Shown here piece by piece: positions 52,439 to 60,720 of a stretch of DNA of 64,000 nucleotides. This stretch comes from Pleurocapsa sp. PCC 7319 (GTDB lineage: Bacteria > Cyanobacteriota > Cyanobacteriia > Cyanobacteriales > Xenococcaceae): the NCBI RefSeq assembly GCF_000332195.1, contig NZ_KB235922.1, positions 4,127,322-4,191,321 on the forward strand. The letters are read 5' to 3'. The position numbers and the translations under genes are program-made. The notes under the pieces are model-generated. The model worked only from the letters and a program-made list of their open reading frames with translations, had not been told where the DNA came from and did no database searches. The number at the start of each line of letters is the position of its first letter. Position 1 is the first letter of the stretch.

Positions 52439-53089
52439 CATACTCCTTTAGCTGAAGCAAGAGGATTCTGCAATACTGGCGTAGATAGCAAGTTAGACTT
52501 GTCTGACATCTACTCTCACACTGGAAAATGCCCTCACCAGTTGGATTACTCCAAACAACCAGGATTGATTTTCTTTCTTTAGGTCTTCTAGAGCTTAGTT
52601 GAATCCTGCATTTTACCGCTAGCGATTCGCATTTGTTCCAATCAAACTAGAAAGACTACATTCTCAAGTGTTGCTCGAAGTTTTACCTAAAAAACTCGTT
52701 TTTAGAACCCCATACTTCAACTCTGTTAGAGAACTTACAAATATTATACAACGCCTGAAACTCTTGGTATATAAAGATTATGTGTCAAATATGGCGGTGG
52801 GCTACGCTGAATCGAATTCAGCTTGTAGAACCACCTCGTTGTAAATTCTCAACCCAAGTCCGTTCAGTTCGCTATCATCCTCCATCTGAAGGAAGAGGCT
52901 TTCTCGCTCACATCTGGTAAATTCTGATAAATTTCTGAGTTTTAAGCTTCGTCGAACTCACATTTAAGTAATTAATTTAGAGCAGTCGAATAATTGGGGA
53001 GATGAGGAAATGACAAAGGACTAATCTTCAATCCTCAATCCTCAATTAGCAATTAGCAATTAGCAATTAGCAATCAACAGTGAACGATC
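52439..53089. other. 650-bp gap with hairpin and heptamer arrays
   Basis: No gene was recognised; minus-strand translations contain only broken, transposon-like scraps. At 52796-52835 there is a strong hairpin (GGTGG / CCACC, CTAC / GTAG, GCTGAAT / ATTCAGC). At 53028-53046 lies a TCAATCC heptamer array that merges into CAATTAG x4 at 53043-53075, 15 bp before glgX. A promoter for glgX may lie between. Confidence 0.6.
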
Positions 53090-55210
53090 ATGTTAATGGA
53101 ACGCATTGATATTCATCCTACGCATACTTACGGGAAATTTAAGTTGCGTTGTGGTAAACCATTTCCTTTTGGGGCAACTCTATGTCCAGGGGGTGTGAAT
53201 TTTTCGATCTTTTCCCGTCACGCAACATCCTGTACTTTGGTCTTATTTGACAAGCACGCGATCGCTCCAATGGCGGAAATTCCTTTCCCCGAGGAATTTC
53301 GGATTGGGAATGTCTACTGTATGGTTGTCTTCGATCTAGATTACGAAAACATTGAGTATGGCTATCGTATGGATGGTCCCAATAACTTTGGCGAAGGTCA
53401 CTGGTTCGATAAAAGTAAAATTCTGATGGATCCCTATGCCAAGATTATTGGGGGTCGAGATGTCTGGGGGATTACTCCTAACTGGGATGATATTTATCAG
53501 CATCGCGCCCGCATTTCCTTTGATGATTTTGACTGGGAAGACGATCGCCCATTAGAAATTCCCCCAGAAGATCTGATTATCTATGAAATGCACGTTCGTA
53601 GCTTTACTCAACATCCTTCTTCTGGGGTCAAGCATCCTGGAACATTTGCTGGCATTAGGGAAAAAATTCCCTATCTCAAAGAATTGGGAGTCAATGCGAT
53701 CGAACTGATGCCCATTTTTGAGTTTGACGAGTGGGAAAATTCCCGCCCTAACCCTGAAACAGGATCAATGTTGCTCAATTACTGGGGTTATAGCACAGTT
53801 GGTTTTTTTGCCCCTAAGGCTGGTTACGCTGCCACTGGCAAATTGGGAATGCAGGTAGATGAATTAAAAGCCTTAATTAAAGAACTGCATAAGAATGGTA
53901 TCGAGGTCATTTTAGATGTGGTGTTTAATCACACCGCTGAGGGAAATGAAAACGGCCCTTATATTTCGTTCCGCGGCATTGATAATCAAACTTATTATAT
54001 GCTTACCCCAGAAGGCTACTATTTTAACTTTAGTGGCTGTGGTAATACCCTCAACTGCAACAATCCGATTGTGCGAGGTATCGTCCTCGACTGTCTGCGC
54101 TACTGGGCTAGTGAATACCATATTGATGGATTTCGTTTTGATTTGGCCTCGATTCTTGGTCGAGATCCTTGGGGAGCGCCTCTAGCTAATCCACCGTTGT
54201 TAGAGTCTTTAGCATTTGATCCGATTCTAGCTAAGTGCAAACTTATCGCCGAAGCTTGGGATGCAGGAGGTTTATATCAAGTTGGTTCTTTTCCCGCCTT
54301 CGGTCGCTGGGCAGAGTGGAATGGTCAGTATCGCGACAGTATCCGCAAATTTCTCAAAGGAGAAGGTAGCGTCGGCGATATTGCCCAACGTATCCAGGGT
54401 TCTCCCGATCTCTATTCTGGTGCTGGTCGCGCTCCAGCTACCTCAATTAATTTTATTACTGCTCATGATGGTTTTACTCTGGCAGACTTGGTTTCTTATA
54501 ATCACAAACACAACCAAGCTAACGGAGAAAACAATAACGACGGTGACAACAATAGTGAAAGTTGGAATTGTGGTGTAGAAGGCTGGACAAACGATTCAGG
54601 AATTAATGCCTTGCGGCAGCGTCAAATCCGCAATGCGATCGCGATTCTTATGGTTAGCCAAGGAATACCAATGATTCTGATGGGCGATGAAGTGGGGCGC
54701 ACTAAAAATGGTAATAACAATACCTATTGTCACGATTCTGAACTTAATTGGCTCAATTGGAATTTACGAGAGACTAACGGTGATTTATTACGCTTTGTTC
54801 AACACTGTATCGCTTTCCGTAAAGCTCATCCGGTTCTCAGAAATCCCCACCATTTTCAAAATCAAGACTACGTTAACAGTGGTTATGCCGATATTACTTG
54901 GCATGGTACCCAGGCTTGGAGTGCTGATTGGTCTAACGGTAGTCGCACACTTGCTTTCATGCTTTGTGGCAAACATGCCCAATCAGGAACAACGGAAGAT
55001 GACTACATCTATGTAGCTATGAACACTCATTGGCAAGCACATTGGTTCGAACTTCCTGGTTTACCCTCAGGGATGCAATGGCATATCTCTGTAAATACTG
55101 GGTGTCAGTCTCCAGAAGATTGTTGGCAACCGGGAACTGAACCCGTACTGGAAAATCGACAAGGAATTCTTTTAGGCAATCGCTCTGTCGTCATTTTAGT
55201 AGGTAAATAA
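53090..55210 (+). CDS. glgX: Glycogen debranching enzyme (isoamylase type)
   Basis: A 706-residue GH13 enzyme that hydrolyses alpha-1,6 branches of glycogen. The N-terminal CBM48-like region is FPFGATLCPGGVNFSIFSRH. Catalytic motifs: LIIYEMHVRSF, region I DVVFNHTAEGNENGPY, region II DGFRFDLASILGRD (nucleophile Asp), region III LIAEAWDAGGLYQVG (acid/base Glu) and region IV FITAHDGFTLADLVSYNHKH. Length and GlgX-type NESWNCGVEG-like segment are as in the family. It sits between two STAS genes in the partner-switching cluster. Confidence 0.96.
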   Translation: MLMERIDIHPTHTYGKFKLRCGKPFPFGATLCPGGVNFSIFSRHATSCTLVLFDKHAIAPMAEIPFPEEFRIGNVYCMVVFDLDYENIEYGYRMDGPNNFGEGHWFDKSKILMDPYAKIIGGRDVWGITPNWDDIYQHRARISFDDFDWEDDRPLEIPPEDLIIYEMHVRSFTQHPSSGVKHPGTFAGIREKIPYLKELGVNAIELMPIFEFDEWENSRPNPETGSMLLNYWGYSTVGFFAPKAGYAATGKLGMQVDELKALIKELHKNGIEVILDVVFNHTAEGNENGPYISFRGIDNQTYYMLTPEGYYFNFSGCGNTLNCNNPIVRGIVLDCLRYWASEYHIDGFRFDLASILGRDPWGAPLANPPLLESLAFDPILAKCKLIAEAWDAGGLYQVGSFPAFGRWAEWNGQYRDSIRKFLKGEGSVGDIAQRIQGSPDLYSGAGRAPATSINFITAHDGFTLADLVSYNHKHNQANGENNNDGDNNSESWNCGVEGWTNDSGINALRQRQIRNAIAILMVSQGIPMILMGDEVGRTKNGNNNTYCHDSELNWLNWNLRETNGDLLRFVQHCIAFRKAHPVLRNPHHFQNQDYVNSGYADITWHGTQAWSADWSNGSRTLAFMLCGKHAQSGTTEDDYIYVAMNTHWQAHWFELPGLPSGMQWHISVNTGCQSPEDCWQPGTEPVLENRQGILLGNRSVVILVGK

Positions 55211-55364
55211 ATTGGTGCTACTTGTTCACTTATAGCATTACGTATTTGGGTTAGGGCACTTTTTGAAACTGATACTTGCTATTTGCTACTTACGAACCGG
55301 TAACTTTACTTGTCCTAACACAATTTTGTACGGCTATATATCCATATAACCTAAGGAGGAAATC

Positions 55365-55685
55365 ATGACATTCAATGCTACTTTAGCTACGACCAAAGAT
55401 ATCGCTACGATTACTTTGTCTGGGGAACTAGATGCGACGGCGGCTCCCCTATTTAAACAAGAAGTAACTAAGGCTGCCCCTCTGGGCGTTCAAAAATTGG
55501 TATTACTCATGAAAGACTTGGAGTATATGGCTAGTGCTGGTTTGCGGGTACTGATTTTCGCCAAGCAAAAAATGGGCAAAGGCGTAGATATTTATTTGAT
55601 TAGTCCCCAGGAAATGGTTCTGGACACCATCAAGCAAACTGGCTTTCATCACAGTGTCATTGTCATGGATGAATTTGTTTCCTAG
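55365..55685 (+). CDS. STAS-domain anti-sigma factor antagonist (copy 2)
   Basis: A 106-residue STAS protein: TITLSGELDATAAPLFKQEV, then LVLLMKDLEYMASAGLRVLI with the phospho-acceptor Ser in MASAGL near residue 58. The ribosome-binding site AAGGAGG lies at 55353-55359, the strongest one seen in this cluster, suggesting high expression. It is followed by the RsbW-like kinase and the RsbU-like phosphatase. Confidence 0.93.
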   Translation: MTFNATLATTKDIATITLSGELDATAAPLFKQEVTKAAPLGVQKLVLLMKDLEYMASAGLRVLIFAKQKMGKGVDIYLISPQEMVLDTIKQTGFHHSVIVMDEFVS

Positions 55686-55826
55686 GAGTTCGACGAAGTG
55701 GAAAAAGCTTAAATATTTCGCAACTTTCTAATTTCTAGATCTCTAAAGTCCTGATTATTTCGTTAAGAACAACATAACTCCGAATTCCGAATTCAGAACT
55801 TCGAACTCACGTTGGACAAGGAAGCA

Positions 55827-55854
55827 CCAATGACCAATGACCAATGACAAATGA
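55827..55854. repeat. Heptanucleotide tandem array, unit CCAATGA x4
   Basis: Three exact units and one variant (CAAATGA), ending 13 bp before the RsbW-like start. Confidence 0.85.
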
Positions 55855-55867
55855 ATGATCGACAAAG

Positions 55868-56290
55868 ATGAAATCTCTAACAGTGGATGGGACTGTAGAT
55901 GCCTTCGAAGCGATCGCTAATTATGTAATGTTAGTAGCTAGCCAAGCTAGATTAGACGATAAAACCGCTTACAAACTGCGATTAGCTGTTGATGAAATTG
56001 CCACCAACATTATTATTCATGCTTATGAGGGAGCAGGGATTGAAGGCAAAATCGTCTTGAATGCTCAATTTGATGAGCAAGCGTTAACCATATTTATTGA
56101 AGATACTGGGGCAGAATACGACCCTACCCAGCAAGCTAAACCCGATGATTTAGATCAACCTCTAGAAAATCGTGAGATTGGTGGTTTAGGTGTCTATCTA
56201 GCCCTACAAAGTGTTGATCGCTTTATTTATCAAAGAATAGGTGATCGCAATCTCAATATTTTGGTTGTCAATATCAAGACTATTAATTAG
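55868..56290 (+). CDS. RsbW/SpoIIAB-like anti-sigma serine kinase (HATPase)
   Basis: A 140-residue GHKL ATPase. N box is YKLRLAVDEIATNIIIHAYE near residue 40, G1 is FIEDTGAEYDP near 78 and G2 is REIGGLGVYLALQSVD near 105. It should phosphorylate a STAS antagonist and bind a sigma factor or another effector. Located 180 bp after STAS copy 2 and 49 bp before the phosphatase, completing the partner switch. Confidence 0.92.
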   Translation: MKSLTVDGTVDAFEAIANYVMLVASQARLDDKTAYKLRLAVDEIATNIIIHAYEGAGIEGKIVLNAQFDEQALTIFIEDTGAEYDPTQQAKPDDLDQPLENREIGGLGVYLALQSVDRFIYQRIGDRNLNILVVNIKTIN

Positions 56291-56339
56291 CTTAACTCAA
56301 GCAAATTTTTTATTAGTAACAAATTATTGGTAAAAACTA

Positions 56340-58013
56340 ATGTTAACTATTATCAAATCTCGATTTGATCCTAGGAAAGCTCGTATATCTAAACAAGTTA
56401 TTTGGTTTGTTTTCGGTAGTATTATTGCTATTGAAGGTATTTTACTTATTCCCTCAATCTTCAAACGACAGCAACAATTAATCGAGCAGGTAAGAGAAAT
56501 TACTGCGGGCAAAATTGCCGTAATCATGCAAACAGCTGAGTCAGAATCATCCGATCATGAATTATTGTCGCGGGTTAGCCTTCTTCAGAATCAAAATAAA
56601 CCTTTAAATTTGATTGGCAAACTTCAGCACGTAATTACTGGCGGCGCACTGTATACTGCCGATGGAGAACTAGTTGGTACTTTTGGTGAACAACCGGAAC
56701 TTTCCTTTAAGAGAATCGATAACCAAAAGCAAAAATCTTTAATTTATGACGATGGCTATGATGCTACTTGGCTACCAGAAAAGCTTGGAAGAGACTATAT
56801 CCTAATTTGTCGTCATGATATATCAACGGTAAAGAGTGAGTTAAATTACTATACGCTCATCATGAGTAGCTTAGTAATTGTGCTGTCAGTTTTGGTTACA
56901 GGAATAGTCTGGATAACTTTAAAACCATTATTAATTAGACCAATTCTTTCCCTCAGAAGCGATTTGCTCAAGGTAGGGGAAGCCATCAGCCAAGATCGAG
57001 AACCTCCAGAGTTTGAATCGGCTGCAATTAAACGTCAGGATGAGTTGGGAGATGTAATTATCGCCTTTAACAGAATGTATCAGCAAATTTTTGAGGCAAT
57101 TAGTAAACGTAAACTGGCAGAAATTGATTTACAAAAGAGTTTGAATAAAGTTCAAGCCTACTCTCAACAGTTAGACAGTGAATTGCAGAAAGGTCGCCAA
57201 ATACAACTAGATTTTCTCCCCAATAGGAATAACATCAAACATTTTTATCATAAGTTTGGCTGGGAAATCGCCACTTATTTTAAACCTGCTCGTCAAGTGG
57301 CAGGAGACTTTTACGATTTATTTGAGCTGCCAAATGGCAATATCGGATTGGTTATTGCTGATGTTTGTGACAAAGGTGTAGGAGCAGCACTTTTTATGGC
57401 TTTGTTTCGTAGTCTAATTCGTATTTTTTCTAATTCAGTTCAATTAGTAGAAGGAGTGGCACCTACTCTGCTTCTTGAACAAGAAGACTCTATCTCAATT
57501 AATCTCTTTCATTTTAAAGCTTTGCAAGCGGTTTCTTTAACCAATGATTATGTTGCCGAACATCACTGTGAGTTGGGAATGTTTGCCACTGTTTTCTTTG
57601 GCATCTTAGATTCATCGACTGGTCTGCTAACCTATATTAATGGCGGACATGAGTCTTTGATCGTACTCAATGCCCAAGGGGGTATTAAAGAAACTCTTGA
57701 GCCTACAGGTCCTGCAGTGGGAATGCTACCAGAGGCAAGTTTTAAGATTAATCATACTTATATCAAACCAGGAGATATCCTCTTTGGATACACAGATGGA
57801 GTTCCAGAAGCTCGTAACTACGACGGTAATTTTTTTACCAAGGAAAAATTGCTTTCCATTTTGAGGCTTCCTTTTTCTTCGGCGACTGCTCTATTAAAAC
57901 ACATTGGTAATGTTCTCAAAGAACATAAAGGTGCAGCCGAACAGTATGATGACATTACCCTCATGGCTGTGCGCTGGATACCAAAGTCGGGCATTGTTCA
58001 AAAACGCTGCTAA
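56340..58013 (+). CDS. RsbU-type PP2C phosphatase with HAMP (IcfG/HmpU-like)
   Basis: A 557-residue membrane phosphatase. TM1 is about residues 20-41 (VIWFVFGSIIAIEGILLIPS), an external domain covers 42-170, TM2 is 175-198 (LIMSSLVIVLSVLVTGIVWI), HAMP 200-255, a short coiled coil, then PPM/SpoIIE phosphatase 290-550. Metal-binding Asp motifs are present: QVAGDFYDLFELPNG, VIADVCDKGVGAALFMALF, LFGYTDGVPEARNYDG and QYDDITLMAVRW. It should dephosphorylate a STAS protein in response to an external signal. The matching Synechocystis gene is icfG and the Nostoc equivalent is hmpU, from memory. Confidence 0.9.
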   Translation: MLTIIKSRFDPRKARISKQVIWFVFGSIIAIEGILLIPSIFKRQQQLIEQVREITAGKIAVIMQTAESESSDHELLSRVSLLQNQNKPLNLIGKLQHVITGGALYTADGELVGTFGEQPELSFKRIDNQKQKSLIYDDGYDATWLPEKLGRDYILICRHDISTVKSELNYYTLIMSSLVIVLSVLVTGIVWITLKPLLIRPILSLRSDLLKVGEAISQDREPPEFESAAIKRQDELGDVIIAFNRMYQQIFEAISKRKLAEIDLQKSLNKVQAYSQQLDSELQKGRQIQLDFLPNRNNIKHFYHKFGWEIATYFKPARQVAGDFYDLFELPNGNIGLVIADVCDKGVGAALFMALFRSLIRIFSNSVQLVEGVAPTLLLEQEDSISINLFHFKALQAVSLTNDYVAEHHCELGMFATVFFGILDSSTGLLTYINGGHESLIVLNAQGGIKETLEPTGPAVGMLPEASFKINHTYIKPGDILFGYTDGVPEARNYDGNFFTKEKLLSILRLPFSSATALLKHIGNVLKEHKGAAEQYDDITLMAVRWIPKSGIVQKRC

Positions 58014-58160
58014 GGCTGAAGTAAGTAGACATGAATTGGGATTAAACCATTCTTGATCGGCTGAGAGCTGAAAACCGAGAGTAAAGCTCCTTTTAACTTT
58101 TTGTGAGAGAAGTCTCTACGCCTCTATAGGCTAGGGATGAATCGAAACGGGGCTTATAAA

Positions 58161-58210
58161 GAAGGCAGCGCGTTGGCGGGGCACCTGCGGCTAATCCCTT
58201 GGTCCCGCTT
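58161..58210 (-). repeat. Dispersed repeat B, copy 2, with adjoining GC-rich hairpins
   Basis: Reverse complement matches 14131-14185 (see there). It is followed by GCGACTGCGCAGCGCAATGCG and a CCCCTCCAGGGG hairpin (58247-58259), part of a GC-rich block 58161-58270 in an otherwise AT-rich gap of 690 bp. The stretch 58280-58490 shows nothing I recognise. Confidence 0.65.
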
Positions 58211-58499
58211 GAAGCGACTGCGCAGCGCAATGCGATTACGCCCACTGCCCCTCCAGGGGCAACGAAGGGTTGAGAGTTAACACTTTAGAAACACAAAGGC
58301 ATTCTTTGGCCGCATGTATCTTCATGTTCCAGTGGTTGTAATTGCTGTATTATATTCATCAGCAAAAGCGGGGATGATTAGATGTAGGTGCTGCTTCCGA
58401 ACTATCCGTTGTATAAATGTCTAAGTAGCCTATCAGTCTAGTCTTTTTAGAAATACTGATAGCCTCGATGCGTACCGCGGGTTCTAAATTTGTAATCAA

Positions 58500-58703
58500 G
58501 TACAAGAGTGAACAAAATCAAAATCTACAACCGCACGGAACTGGCGGTTCTGGGTACTGAGGATGAGTAGGACCAATAGATAGCAAGCTATTTAGAGGCA
58601 TTGACCTGCGAAGTGCCAAACTCCGTAGACGAATAAGACCGTCACGAAGCTAAGTCGAGGTTTGGGAAACTCCTACCTCAGCGATAGCAGGTAGGAGTAG
58701 TTC
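58500..58703 (+). mobile_element. Isolated IS605-type right end (omega-RNA-like)
   Basis: The 200 bp end in GTCGAGGTTTGGGAAACTCC with the hairpin ACTCCTACCT / AGGTAGGAGT (58669-58698), then AGTTCA. Right ends of cyanobacterial IS200/IS605 and IS607 elements have this form, and the upstream region with several short stem-loops is where the omega RNA would lie. No tnpB frame precedes it beyond a doubtful 20-codon scrap. Its last bases touch the stop codon of the PHP gene (58702-58704). Confidence 0.6.
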
Positions 58704-59400
58704 ATATACGTTGCAACAAACTTAGTCCATGACTGTCAGTGCCACAAGTGCTGTAAAGATTGTATTGGGCAGCTAATTCTTGAACTCTTTGAGTTTGAGC
58801 AGGGGAGGGTGTCCATATTTGATCTTTGGTGTAAGCGTAATAGGTTTCTACACCGTCGATACCTAGGTCAGCAGCAGCAGGGATTAATTCTAGTGCTGAA
58901 CGACGATAGCGTTCTGGATGAGCCAATACAGCTAAACCTTCTGCTTGATGAATACTGTCAATTACTCTTTTAGCTTCGGCATCTTCTCCTTGAGGTTTGT
59001 CTCCTTGAAGGTATAGCTCCAAACTTGGGTGTTCGGGATCAAAACCATAACCTAGGATATGGACTTCAACTTCTAGCAACTGAGAAGTAATTTCAAATCC
59101 TGTCCAGAGATGGGGCAAGTCTTTGAGCCCTTGATTAGTTGATAGCTGGACTAGATATTGTTCTGCTTGTCGATAGCCATCAACTGAATGATGGTCGGTA
59201 ATCGCAAAACCTTGAAGTCCGATACCGATCGCTTGCTCCACTAAACCCAATGGTGTTAATCTGCCATCAGAAGCATTAGTATGCATATGGAAGTTATAGG
59301 AATAGGGGCAACTAATAAAGTTTATAGTTTCCCAGACACTTCTGAGGTAATTAGTGTCTTGTGCTTTGGGTTTGAGAGAGGAAGTTAAGAGCATACCCAT
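58702..59400 (-). CDS. PHP-domain phosphoesterase
   Basis: A 232-residue protein from ATG 59400 (the frame opens one codon earlier with TTG). PHP metal motifs: YNFHMHTNASDGRLTPLGLV (HxH and D), FAITDHHSVDGY, LWTGFEITSQ (Glu), GLAVLAHPERYRR and the C-terminal STCGTDSHGLSLL (D-x-H). The family includes TrpH/YciV (RNase AM) and related nucleases. It ends exactly at an IS right end, so its extreme C-terminus may have been trimmed or replaced, though the length is acceptable. Confidence 0.87.
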   Translation of the reverse strand: MGMLLTSSLKPKAQDTNYLRSVWETINFISCPYSYNFHMHTNASDGRLTPLGLVEQAIGIGLQGFAITDHHSVDGYRQAEQYLVQLSTNQGLKDLPHLWTGFEITSQLLEVEVHILGYGFDPEHPSLELYLQGDKPQGEDAEAKRVIDSIHQAEGLAVLAHPERYRRSALELIPAAADLGIDGVETYYAYTKDQIWTPSPAQTQRVQELAAQYNLYSTCGTDSHGLSLLQRI

Positions 59401-59588
59401 CAAAGAGGGAGTAAATGTTTCTAATTGTTACAAATACCATAACAAAATAAAAACCCTACTGAAAAGCGATCCCTGAATCTTTTTGCTTAAGAAAAGGTTA
59501 AAACCCTTGACAGTTGTACGAAGACACGATCTCATAAAAACGAGATTAATTTTTTAATATAACCATAAAATTATCTAATGACTCGTAC

Positions 59589-60476
59589 ATGACGACCTTA
59601 CTTCCTGCTGTATTGCCTGTAGGCTTGATAATCTTGATTGGCTTTATTGCTGGTCGTACTTTGCCGCTACAACGCTCCACCCTATCTCAATTAGCATTAT
59701 TTGTCTTATCTCCAGCGTTGGTCATTGATAGTTTGTATCGTACTCAATTATCTATTGCTAGCTCGGGAAAATTACTAATTGGTTTTGCCATTACTTCTGG
59801 TTTAATTTATGCTGCCGTAAAGCTAATTTGTAAAATCTTGCGCCTGCCCCCATCGACAACTACTGGCTTAACCGCCACTGTTTTATTTCCCAATAATGGC
59901 AATATGGGTTTACCAGTAGTTACTTTTGCCTTGGGTGATCCAGGTTTAGAAAGAGCCGTAATTTATATGATCGGCTCGAGTTTTCTGATGTTCTGTTTTG
60001 GTCCAGCTATCATTCAGGGCAAGGGAATATTGCCAGGTTTAAAATTAATCCTTAAGCTACCTCTGATCTGGGCACTTTTATGCGGTGTAGGTTTACGTTT
60101 GTTCTCAATTCAATTTCCCTTTGACCTAGATCAGGGCGTTCAACAGTTAGGTGCAGCAGCTATTCCTATCGCTTTGATCTTACTGGGAATACAGTTGTCA
60201 GAGACTCGCTTTCAACCTGGGGTCAAAGAAATCTTGGGTGCGATCGCCCGTTTATTAGTCGCTCCTCTGATTGCTTTTTATGTGGGGAGATTTCTACAGT
60301 TAGAGCCTCTCAATTTACAGGTATTAGTTTTACAAAGTGCGATGCCCACTGCTGTAAATTCTTTCATCTTAGTTAGTGAATTTGGTGGCGATCAAGAGCT
60401 AGTAGCCAAAGCGATCGTCACTTCTACTTTGATGAGTTTTATTACTTTACCGTTAGTTTTATCCTTACTGTTGTAA
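59589..60476 (+). CDS. AEC-family (auxin efflux carrier-like) transporter
   Basis: A 295-residue membrane protein with about ten helices in two repeats. Landmarks: PVGLIILIGFIAGRTLPLQR in helix 1, LFPNNGNMGLPVVTFALGDP with the NxGNMGxP motif in helix 4, and LQSAMPTAVNSFILVSEFGG in the second half. AEC proteins export organic acids or hormones; the substrate is unknown. The start of the adjacent PHP gene is divergent, 190 bp upstream. Confidence 0.88.
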   Translation: MTTLLPAVLPVGLIILIGFIAGRTLPLQRSTLSQLALFVLSPALVIDSLYRTQLSIASSGKLLIGFAITSGLIYAAVKLICKILRLPPSTTTGLTATVLFPNNGNMGLPVVTFALGDPGLERAVIYMIGSSFLMFCFGPAIIQGKGILPGLKLILKLPLIWALLCGVGLRLFSIQFPFDLDQGVQQLGAAAIPIALILLGIQLSETRFQPGVKEILGAIARLLVAPLIAFYVGRFLQLEPLNLQVLVLQSAMPTAVNSFILVSEFGGDQELVAKAIVTSTLMSFITLPLVLSLLL

Positions 60477-60514
60477 TTATCTTTTAGCAGAATTAAAGCA
60501 ATTTTGGTATGAGT

Positions 60515-60642
60515 GCGATTGACTCTGCCACCGCCCAGAGGGCGATTCCCCGCCGGGCTTGCACTTGAATGGGTGTACGCTCCGCGATTGAGCGAAGCTC
60601 ACCGCCATAGGCGATTGGACTCCGTCCAGGCTCCGCGATCGC
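60515..60642 (+). repeat. Chain of HIP1-linked hairpin modules
   Basis: GCGAT occurs at 60515, 60542, 60584, 60611 and 60635, i.e. at spacings 27, 42, 27 and 24, the final one being part of an intact GCGATCGC. Units after GCGAT-T include GAGC-GAA-GCTC and GGAC-TCC-GTCC stem-loops. The unit lengths 27 and 24 equal those of the single modules at 45816 and 18060. The block occupies most of the 244-bp gap between the AEC and PaO genes. Confidence 0.8.
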
Positions 60643-60720
60643 TTATTTTTCAAACAAAATTTAACTTACACTAAATAAAAGTTAACTTATTTTAATACTA
60701 GATAATTTTAGTTTTCCATT

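Noticed and set aside
53912-54578. Several 70-105 codon frames inside glgX on other frames
   Set aside because: They are shadows of the GH13 coding sequence without independent evidence.
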